DNA of 64,000 nt from Ruegeria sp. EL01 (lineage in GTDB: Bacteria > Pseudomonadota > Alphaproteobacteria > Rhodobacterales > Rhodobacteraceae), in NCBI RefSeq assembly GCF_900313035.1, contig NZ_OMPS01000037.1:62001-126000 (forward strand). The letters run 5' to 3'. A program made the position numbers and the translations under genes. Under the pieces are notes generated by a model. That model did no database searches. It saw nothing but the letters and a program-made list of their open reading frames with translations, and was not told the DNA's origin. Position 1 is the stretch's first letter, and the number at the start of each line of letters is the position of its first letter. Below, piece after piece: positions 43,252 to 53,325 of this stretch.

Positions 43252-43271
43252 CAGGTAAAATCGGCGGGTTA

Positions 43272-44849
43272 TCAGCCCGCCGCTGCAATCAGTTCACGGG
43301 TGTATTCTGTCTGGGCGTTTTCGAACAGGTCCTCGGCAGTGCCCATCTCGATCACGTCGCCATTTCGCATGACGATGACGTTGTGTGACATTGCCCTCAC
43401 GACCTTCAGGTCATGGCTGATGAACAAATAGGCCAGCCCGTATTTTCGCTGCAAGTCACGCAGCAAATCGACAATTTGAACCTGGACGGTCATGTCCAGC
43501 GCACTGGTAGGTTCGTCCAGCACCAGAAGTTTGGGTCGCAGCACCATGGCGCGTGCAATCGCGATACGCTGACGCTGCCCGCCTGAGAACTCATGCGGAT
43601 ATCGGTCCATCGAGGCCGGATCCAAACCAACTTCGGTCATCACCTCGGCCACCAGATCACGCGGGGCGCGATGCGGGTCGACTTTGTGGATCGCCAATCC
43701 TTCAGCAATAATCTGCTGGCAGGTCATACGTGGGCTGAGGCTGCCGAACGGATCCTGAAACACGATCTGCATGTCCTTGCGCAACCGCCGCAGTTCGCGC
43801 GTGGACCAACGGCGCACATCCTGATCCCGATAGGTAATCCCACCTTCGGAAGCAATCAGCCGCATAATCGCCAACGCTAGCGTTGTCTTGCCCGAGCCGC
43901 TTTCCCCGACAATGCCCAGAGTCTCGCCCGCGCGCACACTCAGCGTCGCGTCGTTGACGGCCTTTACGTGGCCAACGGTGCGCTTCAGAAAACCACGTTG
44001 GATCGGGAACCAGATTTTCAGGTGATCGGTTTGTGCAACCACTTCCGCGTCCGTGGGCACCGGGTCGGGCGAACCGGAGGGTTCAGCCGCAAGCAGCTTG
44101 CGCGTATACGGATGCCGCGGGTTGTCAAAGATTTCGACTGTCGGACCGGTTTCGACGATCTCGCCGTCTTTCATCACACAGACTCGATCTGCGATCCGTC
44201 GCACGATGCCCAGATCATGGGTAATGAACAACATCCCCATGTTTTCCGACGTCTGCAGTTCGGCCAGCAGTTCCAGAATCTGCGCCTGAATAGTCACGTC
44301 CAACGCCGTTGTCGGCTCGTCGGCAATCAGGATGTCGGGCTTGTTGGCCAATGCCATGGCGATCATGACCCGCTGCCGCTGCCCGCCGGACAGTTGGTGC
44401 GGATAGCTGTCCAACCGATCCTGAGGGTCTCGGATGCCCACTTTGATCATCAGCTCAATAATCCGGTCCCGCGCCTCCTCTCCGGTCAGACCCTGATGCA
44501 GCGCCAGCGATTCCGCCATCTGCTTTTCGATCGTGTGCAGCGGATTGAGTGAGGTCATCGGCTCTTGAAAGATAAAGCTGATGTCGTTGCCACGCACATC
44601 CATAAGATGCTGATCTGAGGCTCCGATCATTTCCTGGCCATCATATTTGACCGAACCCTCGACAATCGCGCTGTCGCCCAACAGGGACACGGTGGACAAC
44701 GCTGTCACGGACTTGCCAGAACCGGATTCGCCGACCAAAGCGACGGTTTCACCGCGATCAACAGTGAATGAGACGCCTTTCACGGCAGCTGATATCTGAC
44801 CGTCCTGCCGGAACGAGACCTTAAGGTTGTTCACGTCCAGTAAGCTCAT
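43272..44849 (-). CDS. yejF: Peptide ABC transporter, double ATPase (YejF-like)
   Basis: A 525-residue protein with two fused ATP-binding domains. Domain 1 (1-255): [27 protein letters not shown]; domain 2 (275-525): [27 protein letters not shown], each with the OppD/F-type extension. It powers uptake of oligopeptides or peptide antibiotics (microcin C type). Overlaps the permease gene by 4 bases. Confidence 0.93.
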   Translation of the reverse strand: MSLLDVNNLKVSFRQDGQISAAVKGVSFTVDRGETVALVGESGSGKSVTALSTVSLLGDSAIVEGSVKYDGQEMIGASDQHLMDVRGNDISFIFQEPMTSLNPLHTIEKQMAESLALHQGLTGEEARDRIIELMIKVGIRDPQDRLDSYPHQLSGGQRQRVMIAMALANKPDILIADEPTTALDVTIQAQILELLAELQTSENMGMLFITHDLGIVRRIADRVCVMKDGEIVETGPTVEIFDNPRHPYTRKLLAAEPSGSPDPVPTDAEVVAQTDHLKIWFPIQRGFLKRTVGHVKAVNDATLSVRAGETLGIVGESGSGKTTLALAIMRLIASEGGITYRDQDVRRWSTRELRRLRKDMQIVFQDPFGSLSPRMTCQQIIAEGLAIHKVDPHRAPRDLVAEVMTEVGLDPASMDRYPHEFSGGQRQRIAIARAMVLRPKLLVLDEPTSALDMTVQVQIVDLLRDLQRKYGLAYLFISHDLKVVRAMSHNVIVMRNGDVIEMGTAEDLFENAQTEYTRELIAAAG

Positions 44850-45952
44850 GAAAAGGTCTTTCTCGGGTCAAATGCATCGCGGACGCCTTCAAAGATGAAA
44901 ACCAGAAGCGATAGCATGATGGCAAAGGTGAAAAACGCGGTGAAGGCCAGCCAGGGGGCTTGCAGGTTCTGCTTCGCCTGCAAGGTCATTTCACCCAGAG
45001 ACGGTGAAGAAGAGGGCAACCCAAAGCCAAGGAAGTCCAAAGAGGCCAAACCGCCGATGGTGCCCGTCACGATGAACGGCATGAATGTCAGCGTCGCCAC
45101 CATTGCGTTTGGCAACATGTGACGGAACATGATCGTCATGTTACCCACGCCTAGCGCTCGTGCCGCACGTACATATTCAAGGTTTCGCGCACGCAGGAAT
45201 TCGGCCCGCACAACCCCCACCAAGCCCGTCCATCCAAAAAGGATCATCAAGGCCACAAGCAGCCAGAAACTTCGCCCGAGAATGGCGAACATGATGATGA
45301 TGACATACAGCGACGGCGTCGCAGACCAGATCTCGATGACCCTCTGAAAGATCAGGTCAAGCCAGCCTCCGAAAAACCCCTGTATGGCCCCGGCGAAGAT
45401 CCCGATCAGACTGGCCGCTCCGGTCACGATCAGCGTGAACAGGATCGACAGGCGGAACCCATAGATCACCCGTGCCAGCACATCCCGTTTGGTGTCATCC
45501 GTGCCCAGCAGGTTTTGGCTGTTGGGCGGCAGAGGTGCCGCTCCGGGGCGGTCCACGCTGGTGTTGAAGGAATACGGGATCAAAGGCCAGATCGCCCAGC
45601 CACGTTCAAACCCGTCGGCCTGGAAACGACCCGCATCAATCTGTTCGATGATACCATCCGGGTCGTCGAAACACTGCTCAAGACCACCGCTGTCAATCAG
45701 GCACCGGACCTCGGGGTCGCGATAAATCGCCTCGGTTTGGAAGTCGCCGCCAAAATCAGTCTCGGCATAGAAGTTGAAGATGGGCGTGTAGAACTCACCG
45801 CGGTATTTCACCAGGATCGGTTTGTCATTCGCAATGAATTCGGCAAACAACGAAAGCCCGAAAATCACCGAGAAAATGATCAGCGACCAAAAGGCCCGGC
45901 TATTGCGCCGAAAGCTGCGCCAGCGCCGTTGGTTGAGAGGGGAAAGTGCCAT
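44846..45952 (-). CDS. yejE: Peptide ABC transporter permease (YejE-like)
   Basis: A 368-residue inner-membrane permease with an N-terminal helix, a long periplasmic insertion (about 45-140: YRGEFYTPIFNFYAETDFGG and following) typical of YejE, and a DppC-type domain with five helices and the EAA-like loop VRAARALGVGNMTIMFRHMLPN. Ends 1 base from the next permease gene. Confidence 0.93.
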   Translation of the reverse strand: MALSPLNQRRWRSFRRNSRAFWSLIIFSVIFGLSLFAEFIANDKPILVKYRGEFYTPIFNFYAETDFGGDFQTEAIYRDPEVRCLIDSGGLEQCFDDPDGIIEQIDAGRFQADGFERGWAIWPLIPYSFNTSVDRPGAAPLPPNSQNLLGTDDTKRDVLARVIYGFRLSILFTLIVTGAASLIGIFAGAIQGFFGGWLDLIFQRVIEIWSATPSLYVIIIMFAILGRSFWLLVALMILFGWTGLVGVVRAEFLRARNLEYVRAARALGVGNMTIMFRHMLPNAMVATLTFMPFIVTGTIGGLASLDFLGFGLPSSSPSLGEMTLQAKQNLQAPWLAFTAFFTFAIMLSLLVFIFEGVRDAFDPRKTFS

Positions 45953-47038
45953 TTAACCCTCCCGTTTCTCAAAATCGATACGAGGATCGACCAAGACGTA
46001 CATGAGATCACTTATGATACCGACAACCAGACCCATCAGGCCAAAGATGAACAGTGTGCCGAATATGACCGGATAATCCCGCGCCACAGCGGCCTCGAAA
46101 CCAAGCCGGCCAAGACCATCGAGCGAAAATATCGTTTCGATGATGATAGAACCGCCAAAGAACACGCCGATGAACACAGCAGGAAAGCCCGCAATGACGA
46201 TCAACATCGCATTGCGAAAGACATGCCCGTACAAGACCTTACTTTCGCTCAGCCCTTTGGCGCGCGCGGTCATAACGTACTGTTTCTTGATCTCATCCAG
46301 AAACGAATTCTTGGTCAGCAAGGTCAGCGTCGCAAAGGCCGAAATCGTCAGGGCGATAATTGGCAGAGCGATGTGCCAGAAATAGTCTGCGATCTTACCA
46401 AACAGGCTCAGGCTTTCCCAATTGTCCGAGGTCAGCCCTCTCAGCGGGAATATCTGCCAGAAAGATCCGCCCGCAAACAGAACAAGCAACAGGATCGCAA
46501 AAAGAAAACCGGGAATCGCATAGGCGACGATGATGGCGCCGCTGGTCCATGTATCAAACCGCGAGCCATCTTTGATCGCCTTGCGAATTCCAAGCGGGAT
46601 CGACACCAGATAGGCGATCAATGTGGACCACAGACCCAGCGAGATGGATACCGGCATCTTTTCCAGAACCAGATCGATGACACTTATCGAACGGAAATAA
46701 CTCTGGCCGAAATCCAGCGTCAGGTAATTGCCCATCATGTTCAGAAACCGCTCGAGTGGCGGTTTGTCGAAGCCGAATTCTTTCTCTAGGTCTTCAATGA
46801 ATTCCTTGGGCAGGCCGCGTGCGCCGATGTACTCGCTGTCAGAACCAAAGGTCTCTTCGGTCTGAACATTGTCTCCACCTGCGAAGCCTGCAAAAACGTC
46901 GCCCTCACCCTGCATTTGGGCCAGTATTTGTTCGATCGGTCCACCCGGCACAAATTGCACCAGAGTGAAGTTCAAAATCATGATGCCAAGCAATGTCGGT
47001 ATGACCAGCAGCAGCCGGCGAAGAATATACGCTCCCAA
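45953..47038 (-). CDS. yejB: Peptide ABC transporter permease (YejB-like)
   Basis: A 361-residue DppB-type permease: helix 1 at 8-28 ([20 protein letters not shown]), a YejB-type insertion with Glu/Gly-rich loop (PEGDVF region near 45-80), and the coupling loop [21 protein letters not shown]. Part of yejABEF. Confidence 0.93.
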   Translation of the reverse strand: MGAYILRRLLLVIPTLLGIMILNFTLVQFVPGGPIEQILAQMQGEGDVFAGFAGGDNVQTEETFGSDSEYIGARGLPKEFIEDLEKEFGFDKPPLERFLNMMGNYLTLDFGQSYFRSISVIDLVLEKMPVSISLGLWSTLIAYLVSIPLGIRKAIKDGSRFDTWTSGAIIVAYAIPGFLFAILLLVLFAGGSFWQIFPLRGLTSDNWESLSLFGKIADYFWHIALPIIALTISAFATLTLLTKNSFLDEIKKQYVMTARAKGLSESKVLYGHVFRNAMLIVIAGFPAVFIGVFFGGSIIIETIFSLDGLGRLGFEAAVARDYPVIFGTLFIFGLMGLVVGIISDLMYVLVDPRIDFEKREG

Positions 47039-47044
47039 AGCCTG

Positions 47045-48985
47045 TTACCTCACCGCGCCTGCTGCTTTCAGTTTCTGGTACTTTTCTTCATTGAACCACC
47101 AGAAGTCAAACTGACCGACAGCCAGAGGCGGTAGTTCCTCGGGGTGTTCAAACATGTCGTAGTAGGCGACCCAAGTGTCCGCCACATAGCCAGCGGGCAC
47201 CTGAATACGCAGATACCGCAAAACCCTGTCCAGCGACTTTAGGGCTGCAACCTCTTCTTCGCGGGACTTCGTTTCGAGGGCCGCGTCGATGATCGCATCT
47301 ACAAGCGGCTCTTGCAGAGACTGTGGATTGTAGGACGACACCACCGCAGTCTCGGATCCATAAAATTGCTTCAGTCCCGTCCCGGCCTCAAGGAAGGACT
47401 GGTTGCGGAAAAAGATCATGTCGAAGTCTTTGTCGTAGAACCGTTGTATCCACTGGGCGCTGTCGATTTTCTCAACGTTCACAGCGACGCCAAAGCTTTC
47501 AAGGTTGGACGCATATGTCGTTACAATGGCTTCTGCGGTATCCGAAGTAGCCGCCGAAAGCATAATCGTGATTTTCATCGGGTTGCCTTCGGCATCCTGA
47601 AGTTTGCCATTCGCGGACACCGTCCAGCCTGCCTCTGACAACAGTTTCAGCGCTTTACGCTTGTTGCCGCGATCCACCGTGCGGTTTCCTTTCGAGCTAT
47701 GAGCTCGAACGGCTTCCTGTGTAAATATCTCGTCCGGGACCAGATCGCCCAGCGATCTCAGGAACGCGGTTTCCTGATCGGTCGGCAAGCCTTCAGCTGC
47801 GATTTCAGAGTTTTCCGCGAAGGAATGGCGCTGTTCAGTCAAACCGTATTGAAGTGACTCCGAAGTCCACTCGAAATTAAAGGCCAACCCGAGCGCTTCA
47901 CGGACTTTTATGTCCTTGAACGGCTCGCGCTGCATGTTGAAAATGAATCCCGACGGCGACGGCGGAGTCATAACAGGAATGCTGTCGCGCTTTACGTAGC
48001 CTTTCTCGACTGCGGGAAAGTCATAGCCTGTCGCCCACTTCTTGGTGCTGCCTTCAGCCCGAAACGTATAGATCCCGGCCTTGAAGGCTTCGAATTCAGC
48101 TGCGTCATCCGCAAAATATTCAACCCGTACAGTTTCAAAGTTGTGTCGGCCCACGTTAATCGGCAGATGCCATCCCCAATAATCCGGATTGCGGCGGTAG
48201 ACGATGTATCGGTTGAGCTCATAGTCATCGAGGACGTAAGGGCCGCTTCCCATAGGGGTCTGCAGACTTTGCTTGTCAAGCCGTTCACCCGTTTCTTCGT
48301 ACCACGCTTTGGAAAACACTGGCGTACCGCCGACCTGCGAGATCAAAGATCGACGGGATATACCGTCTACGAAGTTGTATTTGATCGTATGGTCATCAAT
48401 GATCTCATACCCTTCGATGCGCTGGCTGACGCCACGCGCATAACTGCGGATTCCTTGTTCCAGAAACAGATCATGGGTGAACGCAGCATCATGTGCTGTC
48501 AGTGGCGTACCATCGGCAAAGCGTGCTTCAGGTCGCATATAGAAGATGCACCATTCTTTGGTACTCGGGTATTCTACCGACTCCGCCAGCAACCCATAGG
48601 CTTCGGTTATGGAATCCGCCGGTGAGGCAGACCCAAAAGGACTACTGCCAAACATGCTTTCAGCAATCAGGCCAGAGTATCGGCCCGCTTTGCCTTGCCA
48701 GTTAAAACGGTTCATCCCATCAAACGTACCACGTGTAGAAACCGAGATTTGGCCTCCTATCGGGGCGTTCGGGTTCACATAGTCAAAATGTGGAAAATCG
48801 GCCGGATACCTAAGATCGCCAAAATAGGAGTAGCCGTGTGCCTTGATAACATCGCTGCTTTCGCCCGCCGCAAAGGCGCTTCTTGCGCCCGGCGTCAATG
48901 CTGCAACGGCACTTCCGCCCAAAAGCTGCAGCGCAGTTCGCCGCTGCATACCGTTCTGTACCGGTCTCTTGCGTCTACCTGTCAT
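47045..48985 (-). CDS. yejA: Peptide-binding protein of ABC importer (YejA-like)
   Basis: A 646-residue extracytoplasmic solute-binding protein of family 5. The ATG at 48985 has AGGAGA eight bases upstream. The N-terminus holds a Tat-like signal (MQRRTALQLLGGSAVAALTP, cleavage near AFAAG), so folded export is likely. The mature part begins with HGYSYFGDLRYPADFPHFDY, typical of YejA. First gene of yejABEF, followed by yejB after 6 bases. Confidence 0.93.
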   Translation of the reverse strand: MTGRRKRPVQNGMQRRTALQLLGGSAVAALTPGARSAFAAGESSDVIKAHGYSYFGDLRYPADFPHFDYVNPNAPIGGQISVSTRGTFDGMNRFNWQGKAGRYSGLIAESMFGSSPFGSASPADSITEAYGLLAESVEYPSTKEWCIFYMRPEARFADGTPLTAHDAAFTHDLFLEQGIRSYARGVSQRIEGYEIIDDHTIKYNFVDGISRRSLISQVGGTPVFSKAWYEETGERLDKQSLQTPMGSGPYVLDDYELNRYIVYRRNPDYWGWHLPINVGRHNFETVRVEYFADDAAEFEAFKAGIYTFRAEGSTKKWATGYDFPAVEKGYVKRDSIPVMTPPSPSGFIFNMQREPFKDIKVREALGLAFNFEWTSESLQYGLTEQRHSFAENSEIAAEGLPTDQETAFLRSLGDLVPDEIFTQEAVRAHSSKGNRTVDRGNKRKALKLLSEAGWTVSANGKLQDAEGNPMKITIMLSAATSDTAEAIVTTYASNLESFGVAVNVEKIDSAQWIQRFYDKDFDMIFFRNQSFLEAGTGLKQFYGSETAVVSSYNPQSLQEPLVDAIIDAALETKSREEEVAALKSLDRVLRYLRIQVPAGYVADTWVAYYDMFEHPEELPPLAVGQFDFWWFNEEKYQKLKAAGAVR

Positions 48986-49105
48986 GCCCGCCTCTCCTAC
49001 ACCCCGTGGAACGTCTTAATGCGCCTAAACCTAGCTAAAGGTCCAGTGATTACAGTTGCAAGTTTAGAACGCGTGAGCGCTTTGTGAAGATTCCTTAAGA
49101 CAAAA

Positions 49106-49132
49106 AAAGCCGCTGCACGGGGCAGCGGCTTT
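49106..49132 (-). terminator. Terminator after the cytochrome c gene
   Basis: A perfect 11-bp stem AAAGCCGCTGC/GCAGCGGCTTT with a 5-base loop is followed on the minus strand by TTTT-GTC. It isolates the cytochrome gene from yejA downstream. Confidence 0.9.
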
Positions 49133-49158
49133 GAAAACTCTTAATCTTCAGCAAGCAA

Positions 49159-49686
49159 TCAGTTGCCGATTGTCTGCAGGTAAGCGATCAGATCGGCGCG
49201 ATCCTGAGGTTTTTTCAGGCCAGCAAAGCTCATCGAAGTACCAGAGATATATGCGCTGGGGCGTGTCAGGAACGCGTCCAGTGCCTCAGGTGTCCAGTTG
49301 CCACCATGCGCCTGCATCGATGCTGAATAGCCGGTGAAACCATCGGCCGAAGCTACAGGGCGATCAACGATAGCAAAAAGGTAAGGACCAGTGCCGTTTG
49401 CGCCATCTTCCAACTTGTGGCAGGCGGTGCACTTGCGAAATACTCTCGCCCCCTTTTCAGGGTCAGCAGCGGCCAGCATTTCCTCGAAAACCACTTCTTC
49501 GCCATCGGCGCTTTCGCCAGAGCTTTCGGTTTCGATAATGTATGCGGCCTCACCATCGCCATGGCCACCTACATGATAAAGGACATCCGCCCCCCATTTG
49601 GCCAGAAGCAGCACCAGGAAAGTGCCAAACAGGCCTGCTGCGGCCTTGGTAACTGTCATCGTGTCGAACATTGATCGCGTGTCCAT
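49159..49686 (-). CDS. Membrane-anchored cytochrome c (CycM/c-y type)
   Basis: A 175-residue protein: uncleaved N-terminal helix ([20 protein letters not shown]), an acidic linker (about 45-70), and one class I haem c domain with [12 protein letters not shown] (CxxCH) and Met ligand in [15 protein letters not shown]. Such proteins carry electrons between the bc1 complex and cytochrome oxidases, including cbb3. ATG 49671 is an alternative start. Divergent from pheA. Confidence 0.92.
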   Translation of the reverse strand: MDTRSMFDTMTVTKAAAGLFGTFLVLLLAKWGADVLYHVGGHGDGEAAYIIETESSGESADGEEVVFEEMLAAADPEKGARVFRKCTACHKLEDGANGTGPYLFAIVDRPVASADGFTGYSASMQAHGGNWTPEALDAFLTRPSAYISGTSMSFAGLKKPQDRADLIAYLQTIGN

Positions 49687-49791
49687 TTCAGCTGTCTGCG
49701 CAGGTGTCTAAGGCTTCCCCTAACGAGAGGCAAGGTATAGACACCGCGACTAAACGCCCAATTTGCCAACTTGTTGCACGGAATCGACCAA

Positions 49792-50625
49792 ATGACCAAT
49801 CGCATTGCATTTCAAGGGGAACCCGGCGCCTACAGTCACGAGGCCTGCCGCAACGCGCGCGCCGACATGGAGGCCCTGCCCTGCCGAACCTTCGAGGATG
49901 TGATCGAATCGGTTCGCGCGGGAGACGCCGATTTGGCGATGTTGCCGGTTGAAAACACGACTTATGGGCGCGTGGCCGATATTCATCGGCTTTTGCCCCA
50001 TAGCGGGCTACATATCATCGATGAAGCTTTTGTACGGGTTCACATCAACCTTCTGGGTGTTCCTGGCGCCAAGCTTGAGGACATAGCCGAGGCTCATTCC
50101 CATCTTGTGCTGCTGCCGCAATGTGCGACGTTCCTAAAAAAGCGCGGTATCCGGGGTCGTGTCAGTCCCGATAACGCAAGGGCCGCCCGGGAAGTTTCTG
50201 AAGTCGGCGATATCCATTCCGCCGCCCTTGCCAGTGAACTGGCCGGAGAGATCTATGGCCTGAATGTATTGGCCCGCAATATCGAAGATCACGGCGACAA
50301 CACGACCCGTTTTCTTGTCATGTCCCGACAGGCCGACCTGTCGCGCCGGGGTGAACACGGCATGATCACCAGTTTCGTATTTCAGGTACGCAACATCCCA
50401 GCGGCGCTTTATAAAGCGATGGGTGGATTTGCCACCAACGGCATCAACATGACAAAGCTGGAAAGCTATATGGTCGATGGCTCATTCACGGCGACGCAAT
50501 TCTACGCCGACATCGTTGGCCACCCCGAGGATCAAAATGTGCAGCTTGCCATGGACGAGCTACAGCACTTTACGACCAATGTGGAAATCCTGGGTGTGTA
50601 CCCAGCCACGCAACCACGCGGGTAG
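49792..50625 (+). CDS. pheA: Prephenate dehydratase
   Basis: A 277-residue enzyme making phenylpyruvate in phenylalanine synthesis. The start at ATG 49792 (MTNRIAFQGEPGAYSH) fits; the frame opens earlier at a TTG without support. Catalytic domain 1-190 with GAYSHEAC, LPVENTTYGRV and the conserved DNTTRFLV; ACT domain from about 200 (TSFVFQVRNIPAALYKAMGG). The ACT ligand motif normally ESRP reads ESYM here. No chorismate mutase domain is fused. Confidence 0.95.
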   Translation: MTNRIAFQGEPGAYSHEACRNARADMEALPCRTFEDVIESVRAGDADLAMLPVENTTYGRVADIHRLLPHSGLHIIDEAFVRVHINLLGVPGAKLEDIAEAHSHLVLLPQCATFLKKRGIRGRVSPDNARAAREVSEVGDIHSAALASELAGEIYGLNVLARNIEDHGDNTTRFLVMSRQADLSRRGEHGMITSFVFQVRNIPAALYKAMGGFATNGINMTKLESYMVDGSFTATQFYADIVGHPEDQNVQLAMDELQHFTTNVEILGVYPATQPRG

Positions 50626-50632
50626 TCGCAGC

Positions 50633-51175
50633 CTACGTCGTTCCGGGGCTGAATTCTGACCGTCGCTGGCCGCTGCGCCAGGCGATCAGGATCCTGTCCA
50701 CATTGGTTGCAACATCGTCCGTCGCGTTGACCTCCAGGTCATATATCCTGTCCTCGTGGATACGTGCCTGATCCTGTGCGGCGCTACCCAAGGGTCTGTC
50801 ACCACGAAGCCGTTCTCGCTCGATCAGAATAGAAACCGGGCATTGCACCGCAACAAACAGAACATCATGCGATTCCAGACATGATTTCAGGTCATCGGCC
50901 CATCCCGGCGTGTCGAGTATGTGTTCAAGGATCAGGTTGTTGCCTGCGTCGGCACAGGCAGCCGCGGACTTGTGAAAGCCGTCAAAAATTGCGGACCTAT
51001 CTGACTGCCAATCGAAGTCTTCCGCCCGATATCGGGCCATCGGAAAGACACCGGCATCCCTTAAATGGTCGATGGATAGATGCCAGAACGGGGCTTCGAT
51101 CTGTTGCTGCAGCGCTCGGGCCATCGCGCTTTTACCGCTGCTGGACGCGCCATGGAGGAATATGATCTGCGCCAC
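50633..51175 (-). CDS. Chloramphenicol phosphotransferase-like P-loop kinase
   Basis: A 180-residue P-loop kinase. I start at GTG 51175 (product MAQIIFLHGASSSGKSAMAR), which has CGGAG seven bases upstream; the frame is open for 51 more codons without similarity. Walker A is GASSSGKS; HLSIDHLRD and VQCPVSILIERERLRGDR (lid Arg) fit the CPT-like family. The family includes chloramphenicol 3-O-phosphotransferase, but most members have unknown substrates, so resistance is not implied. Confidence 0.82.
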   Translation of the reverse strand: MAQIIFLHGASSSGKSAMARALQQQIEAPFWHLSIDHLRDAGVFPMARYRAEDFDWQSDRSAIFDGFHKSAAACADAGNNLILEHILDTPGWADDLKSCLESHDVLFVAVQCPVSILIERERLRGDRPLGSAAQDQARIHEDRIYDLEVNATDDVATNVDRILIAWRSGQRRSEFSPGTT

Positions 51176-51221
51176 AACTGAACTCCGCTTGCTCCAATCA
51201 GATTGCTTTAGCCACGCAGCT

Positions 51222-51695
51222 TCAGGACGGCAACTGATATACCTTTGACACAGCGCCTTCCAGCTGCCGATACTCCCGGAAGCCCATAGCCTCATAATAG
51301 GCGAGGCCTTCAGCGTTATCCGCACCAATCGTGGCGTCGATAGAGGTCAAGCCAAATCCAAGTGCAGCGTCAAGCGTCTGAGCAAACAACCCGCGTCCAA
51401 CGCCGCGTCTGGCAGCCGAGGGCCGGATATGAGTGCCTATGATCCCCCAGCCAACAGCTACGTCATAGGGATTGCCCGCGACAGCATGCCTGAGCGATTG
51501 AAACCCAAGTATTCGCCCACCCTGATCAACTGCGACCGTACATCCAATTCTGTCAGGGTGGCTGATGTAGTGACCCAAAACAAACTCAGCAGTGCACGAT
51601 TTTCTTCGCTTCCCAGCGTCGAAAAGATCTTGCAAAACACTTGCGATCCCTTCGGCGTCGCTATCTTGCGCGCTTCTAAAACTCACTGTGTTCAA
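51222..51695 (-). CDS. GNAT-family N-acetyltransferase
   Basis: A 157-residue acetyltransferase: QDSDAEGIASVLQDLFDAGK near the start, GWGIIGTHIRPSAARRGVGR (motif A, R/Q-x-x-G-x-G/A) near 95, and YYEAMGFREYRQ. It acetylates an unknown amine. Next to the kinase gene but not clearly co-transcribed (46 bases apart). Confidence 0.85.
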   Translation of the reverse strand: MNTVSFRSAQDSDAEGIASVLQDLFDAGKRRKSCTAEFVLGHYISHPDRIGCTVAVDQGGRILGFQSLRHAVAGNPYDVAVGWGIIGTHIRPSAARRGVGRGLFAQTLDAALGFGLTSIDATIGADNAEGLAYYEAMGFREYRQLEGAVSKVYQLPS

Positions 51696-51730
51696 AACAC
51701 CCCACCCTATCTATTTGCCTAAAACGGGCC

Positions 51731-52198
51731 CTAAGACCCATGTATATGGCGCTGTTCCAGCTCTCTGGCGAAATCAGCCAGGCGCATTTGAAACTGCCTG
51801 CGAAACCGGGATTGTCCAAGCTTCATCGACTGCAGCAACAGTCGCGCTGGCAGAGATTTGGCAGCCAAAGACATCTCGACACTCAGGCGGGTTCTGCGCT
51901 GCGATAGCGCCAGAAAATCAACCGTGGTAACCCCAGTCATCCCCTTGCTGGTTGCCTCGAACCTCATTTGTGCCGGGCGGTCGCAATCTGTCATCAGCAC
52001 TGACATTTGGCGGGGCTTTCCGCGCAGCTTGAACTCGGTTTCCCACGTCGTTCCCGCCGCAACCACAGAACCGCCCACGGCGCGGCGCACATCGATCCCA
52101 CGCCGCATTGCCATACGCTCGAAACGCTCAAAATCGGCGACCATGTCGAACACCGAGTTGATGGGAGCTTCGATATCTTCACGCGCTGAAAACTGCAT
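51731..52198 (-). CDS. SRPBCC/polyketide-cyclase-type protein
   Basis: A 155-residue protein starting MQFSAREDIEAPINSVFDMV, the usual SRPBCC beginning, with AAAGG ahead of the ATG at 52198. The helix-grip fold is suggested by the RPAQMRFEATSKGMTGVTTV and LSVEMSLAAKSLPARLLLQS segments. Such proteins bind hydrophobic ligands; function unknown. It follows nudC by 40 bases in the same direction, so co-transcription is possible. Confidence 0.82.
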   Translation of the reverse strand: MQFSAREDIEAPINSVFDMVADFERFERMAMRRGIDVRRAVGGSVVAAGTTWETEFKLRGKPRQMSVLMTDCDRPAQMRFEATSKGMTGVTTVDFLALSQRRTRLSVEMSLAAKSLPARLLLQSMKLGQSRFRRQFQMRLADFARELEQRHIHGS

Positions 52199-52238
52199 AT
52201 CGGCCTTTTGCTGATCTTGGTTACGGCTCAGTGTTTCC

Positions 52239-53222
52239 TCAGGCCAGCGTATCTGCAAGCCAGTTTTGCAGCAAAAAATGTGCGATTGCACCTTTTCGCG
52301 CTGGCAATATCTGCGGATGCTCTCCGGCAAAGGCCTGCATCATCTCGGTCTTGCTGACCCACATTGCCTCTTCGATTTCGACCGGATCGATCACAATGTC
52401 GCGTGACAATGCCTCACCGGCACAGCCGAACATCAACGACGCCGGAAATGGCCAAGGCTGACTTGAGAGGTATGAGACAGCGCCAACGGGTACGCCCGCT
52501 TCTTCCATCACTTCACGCCGCACGGCAGCCTCGAGCGTTTCGCCGGGTTCAACAAAACCCGCCAGCAGCGAGAACATCTTCTCGGGCCAGCCGGGGGAAC
52601 GTCCCATCAACACGGACTCGCCGTGGGTAATCAGCATGATGACCACCGGGTCCGTTCGCGGAAAATGCTGCCCGCCACACGAAGGGCAACTGCGTTGCCA
52701 ACCGGCCTGAGACAGATCGCTGGCAACACCACAACGCGCACAAAAACGATGGGTTTCGTGCCAACCGATAACGGCCTTGGCCGTCGCGGCAAGTTCAGCA
52801 TCCCGAGTGGACAGGCGAGTCATGATTCGGCGCAATTCGGCAAAGACATACCCGCCCGGCAACTCGGGGTGCCGTTGTTCGGACTTGTCGACGAACGCTC
52901 CCAGATTAGAAAGATCATGCCCCTCGGCCGTCCAATCCGAAATATCCGCCGCAAAGAATGGCGCACCCTCATCGCCAAGCCCCAGAAAGATTGGCGTTTC
53001 GACGAGGCCGCCAGGCCCGTCGCTGACCAATACATGTGTCATTGGGACGAACCCAAGCTGATCCAGGACCTCACCCTGCACCAGCACCTTGCCACGCCAG
53101 AGCAACAGGCATTTTGCGTTTGGATCACGTGCAACCGCGGCCAGCTTATCTGCGTCGCTTCGAAGATGCGCAGCCCGATCCAGGCCAGAGCCGCCGAAAG
53201 TCACCTGTTCCGCGTTTTTCAT
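52239..53222 (-). CDS. nudC: NADH pyrophosphatase / RNA-decapping NUDIX hydrolase
   Basis: A 327-residue NudC-type enzyme that hydrolyses NADH and removes NAD caps from RNA. ATG 53222 (MKNAEQVTFGGSGLDRAAHL) has AAAGGAAA upstream. Features: N-terminal domain, zinc ribbon CARCGVASDLSQAGWQRSCP with CPSCGG, Nudix box GFVEPGETLEAAVRREVMEE, and the NudC SQPWPFPASLM motif. Confidence 0.95.
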   Translation of the reverse strand: MKNAEQVTFGGSGLDRAAHLRSDADKLAAVARDPNAKCLLLWRGKVLVQGEVLDQLGFVPMTHVLVSDGPGGLVETPIFLGLGDEGAPFFAADISDWTAEGHDLSNLGAFVDKSEQRHPELPGGYVFAELRRIMTRLSTRDAELAATAKAVIGWHETHRFCARCGVASDLSQAGWQRSCPSCGGQHFPRTDPVVIMLITHGESVLMGRSPGWPEKMFSLLAGFVEPGETLEAAVRREVMEEAGVPVGAVSYLSSQPWPFPASLMFGCAGEALSRDIVIDPVEIEEAMWVSKTEMMQAFAGEHPQILPARKGAIAHFLLQNWLADTLA

Positions 53223-53325
53223 CGAATTTCCTTTGGATCTTGCGCACAGGGCTGCCATGACTAGGCCCGCGTTGCAATGCAATTCAGCGGTTATGAATTC
53301 GGACATGCGTCGCCGACAATGACGC

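Noticed and set aside
45515-46789. 424-codon plus-strand frame opposite yejE and yejB
   Set aside because: Antisense to two clear permease genes and full of charged low-complexity residues.
50633-51175. Zeta-type toxin of a toxin-antitoxin pair
   Set aside because: The P-loop kinase fits CPT-like proteins better and no antitoxin gene adjoins it.
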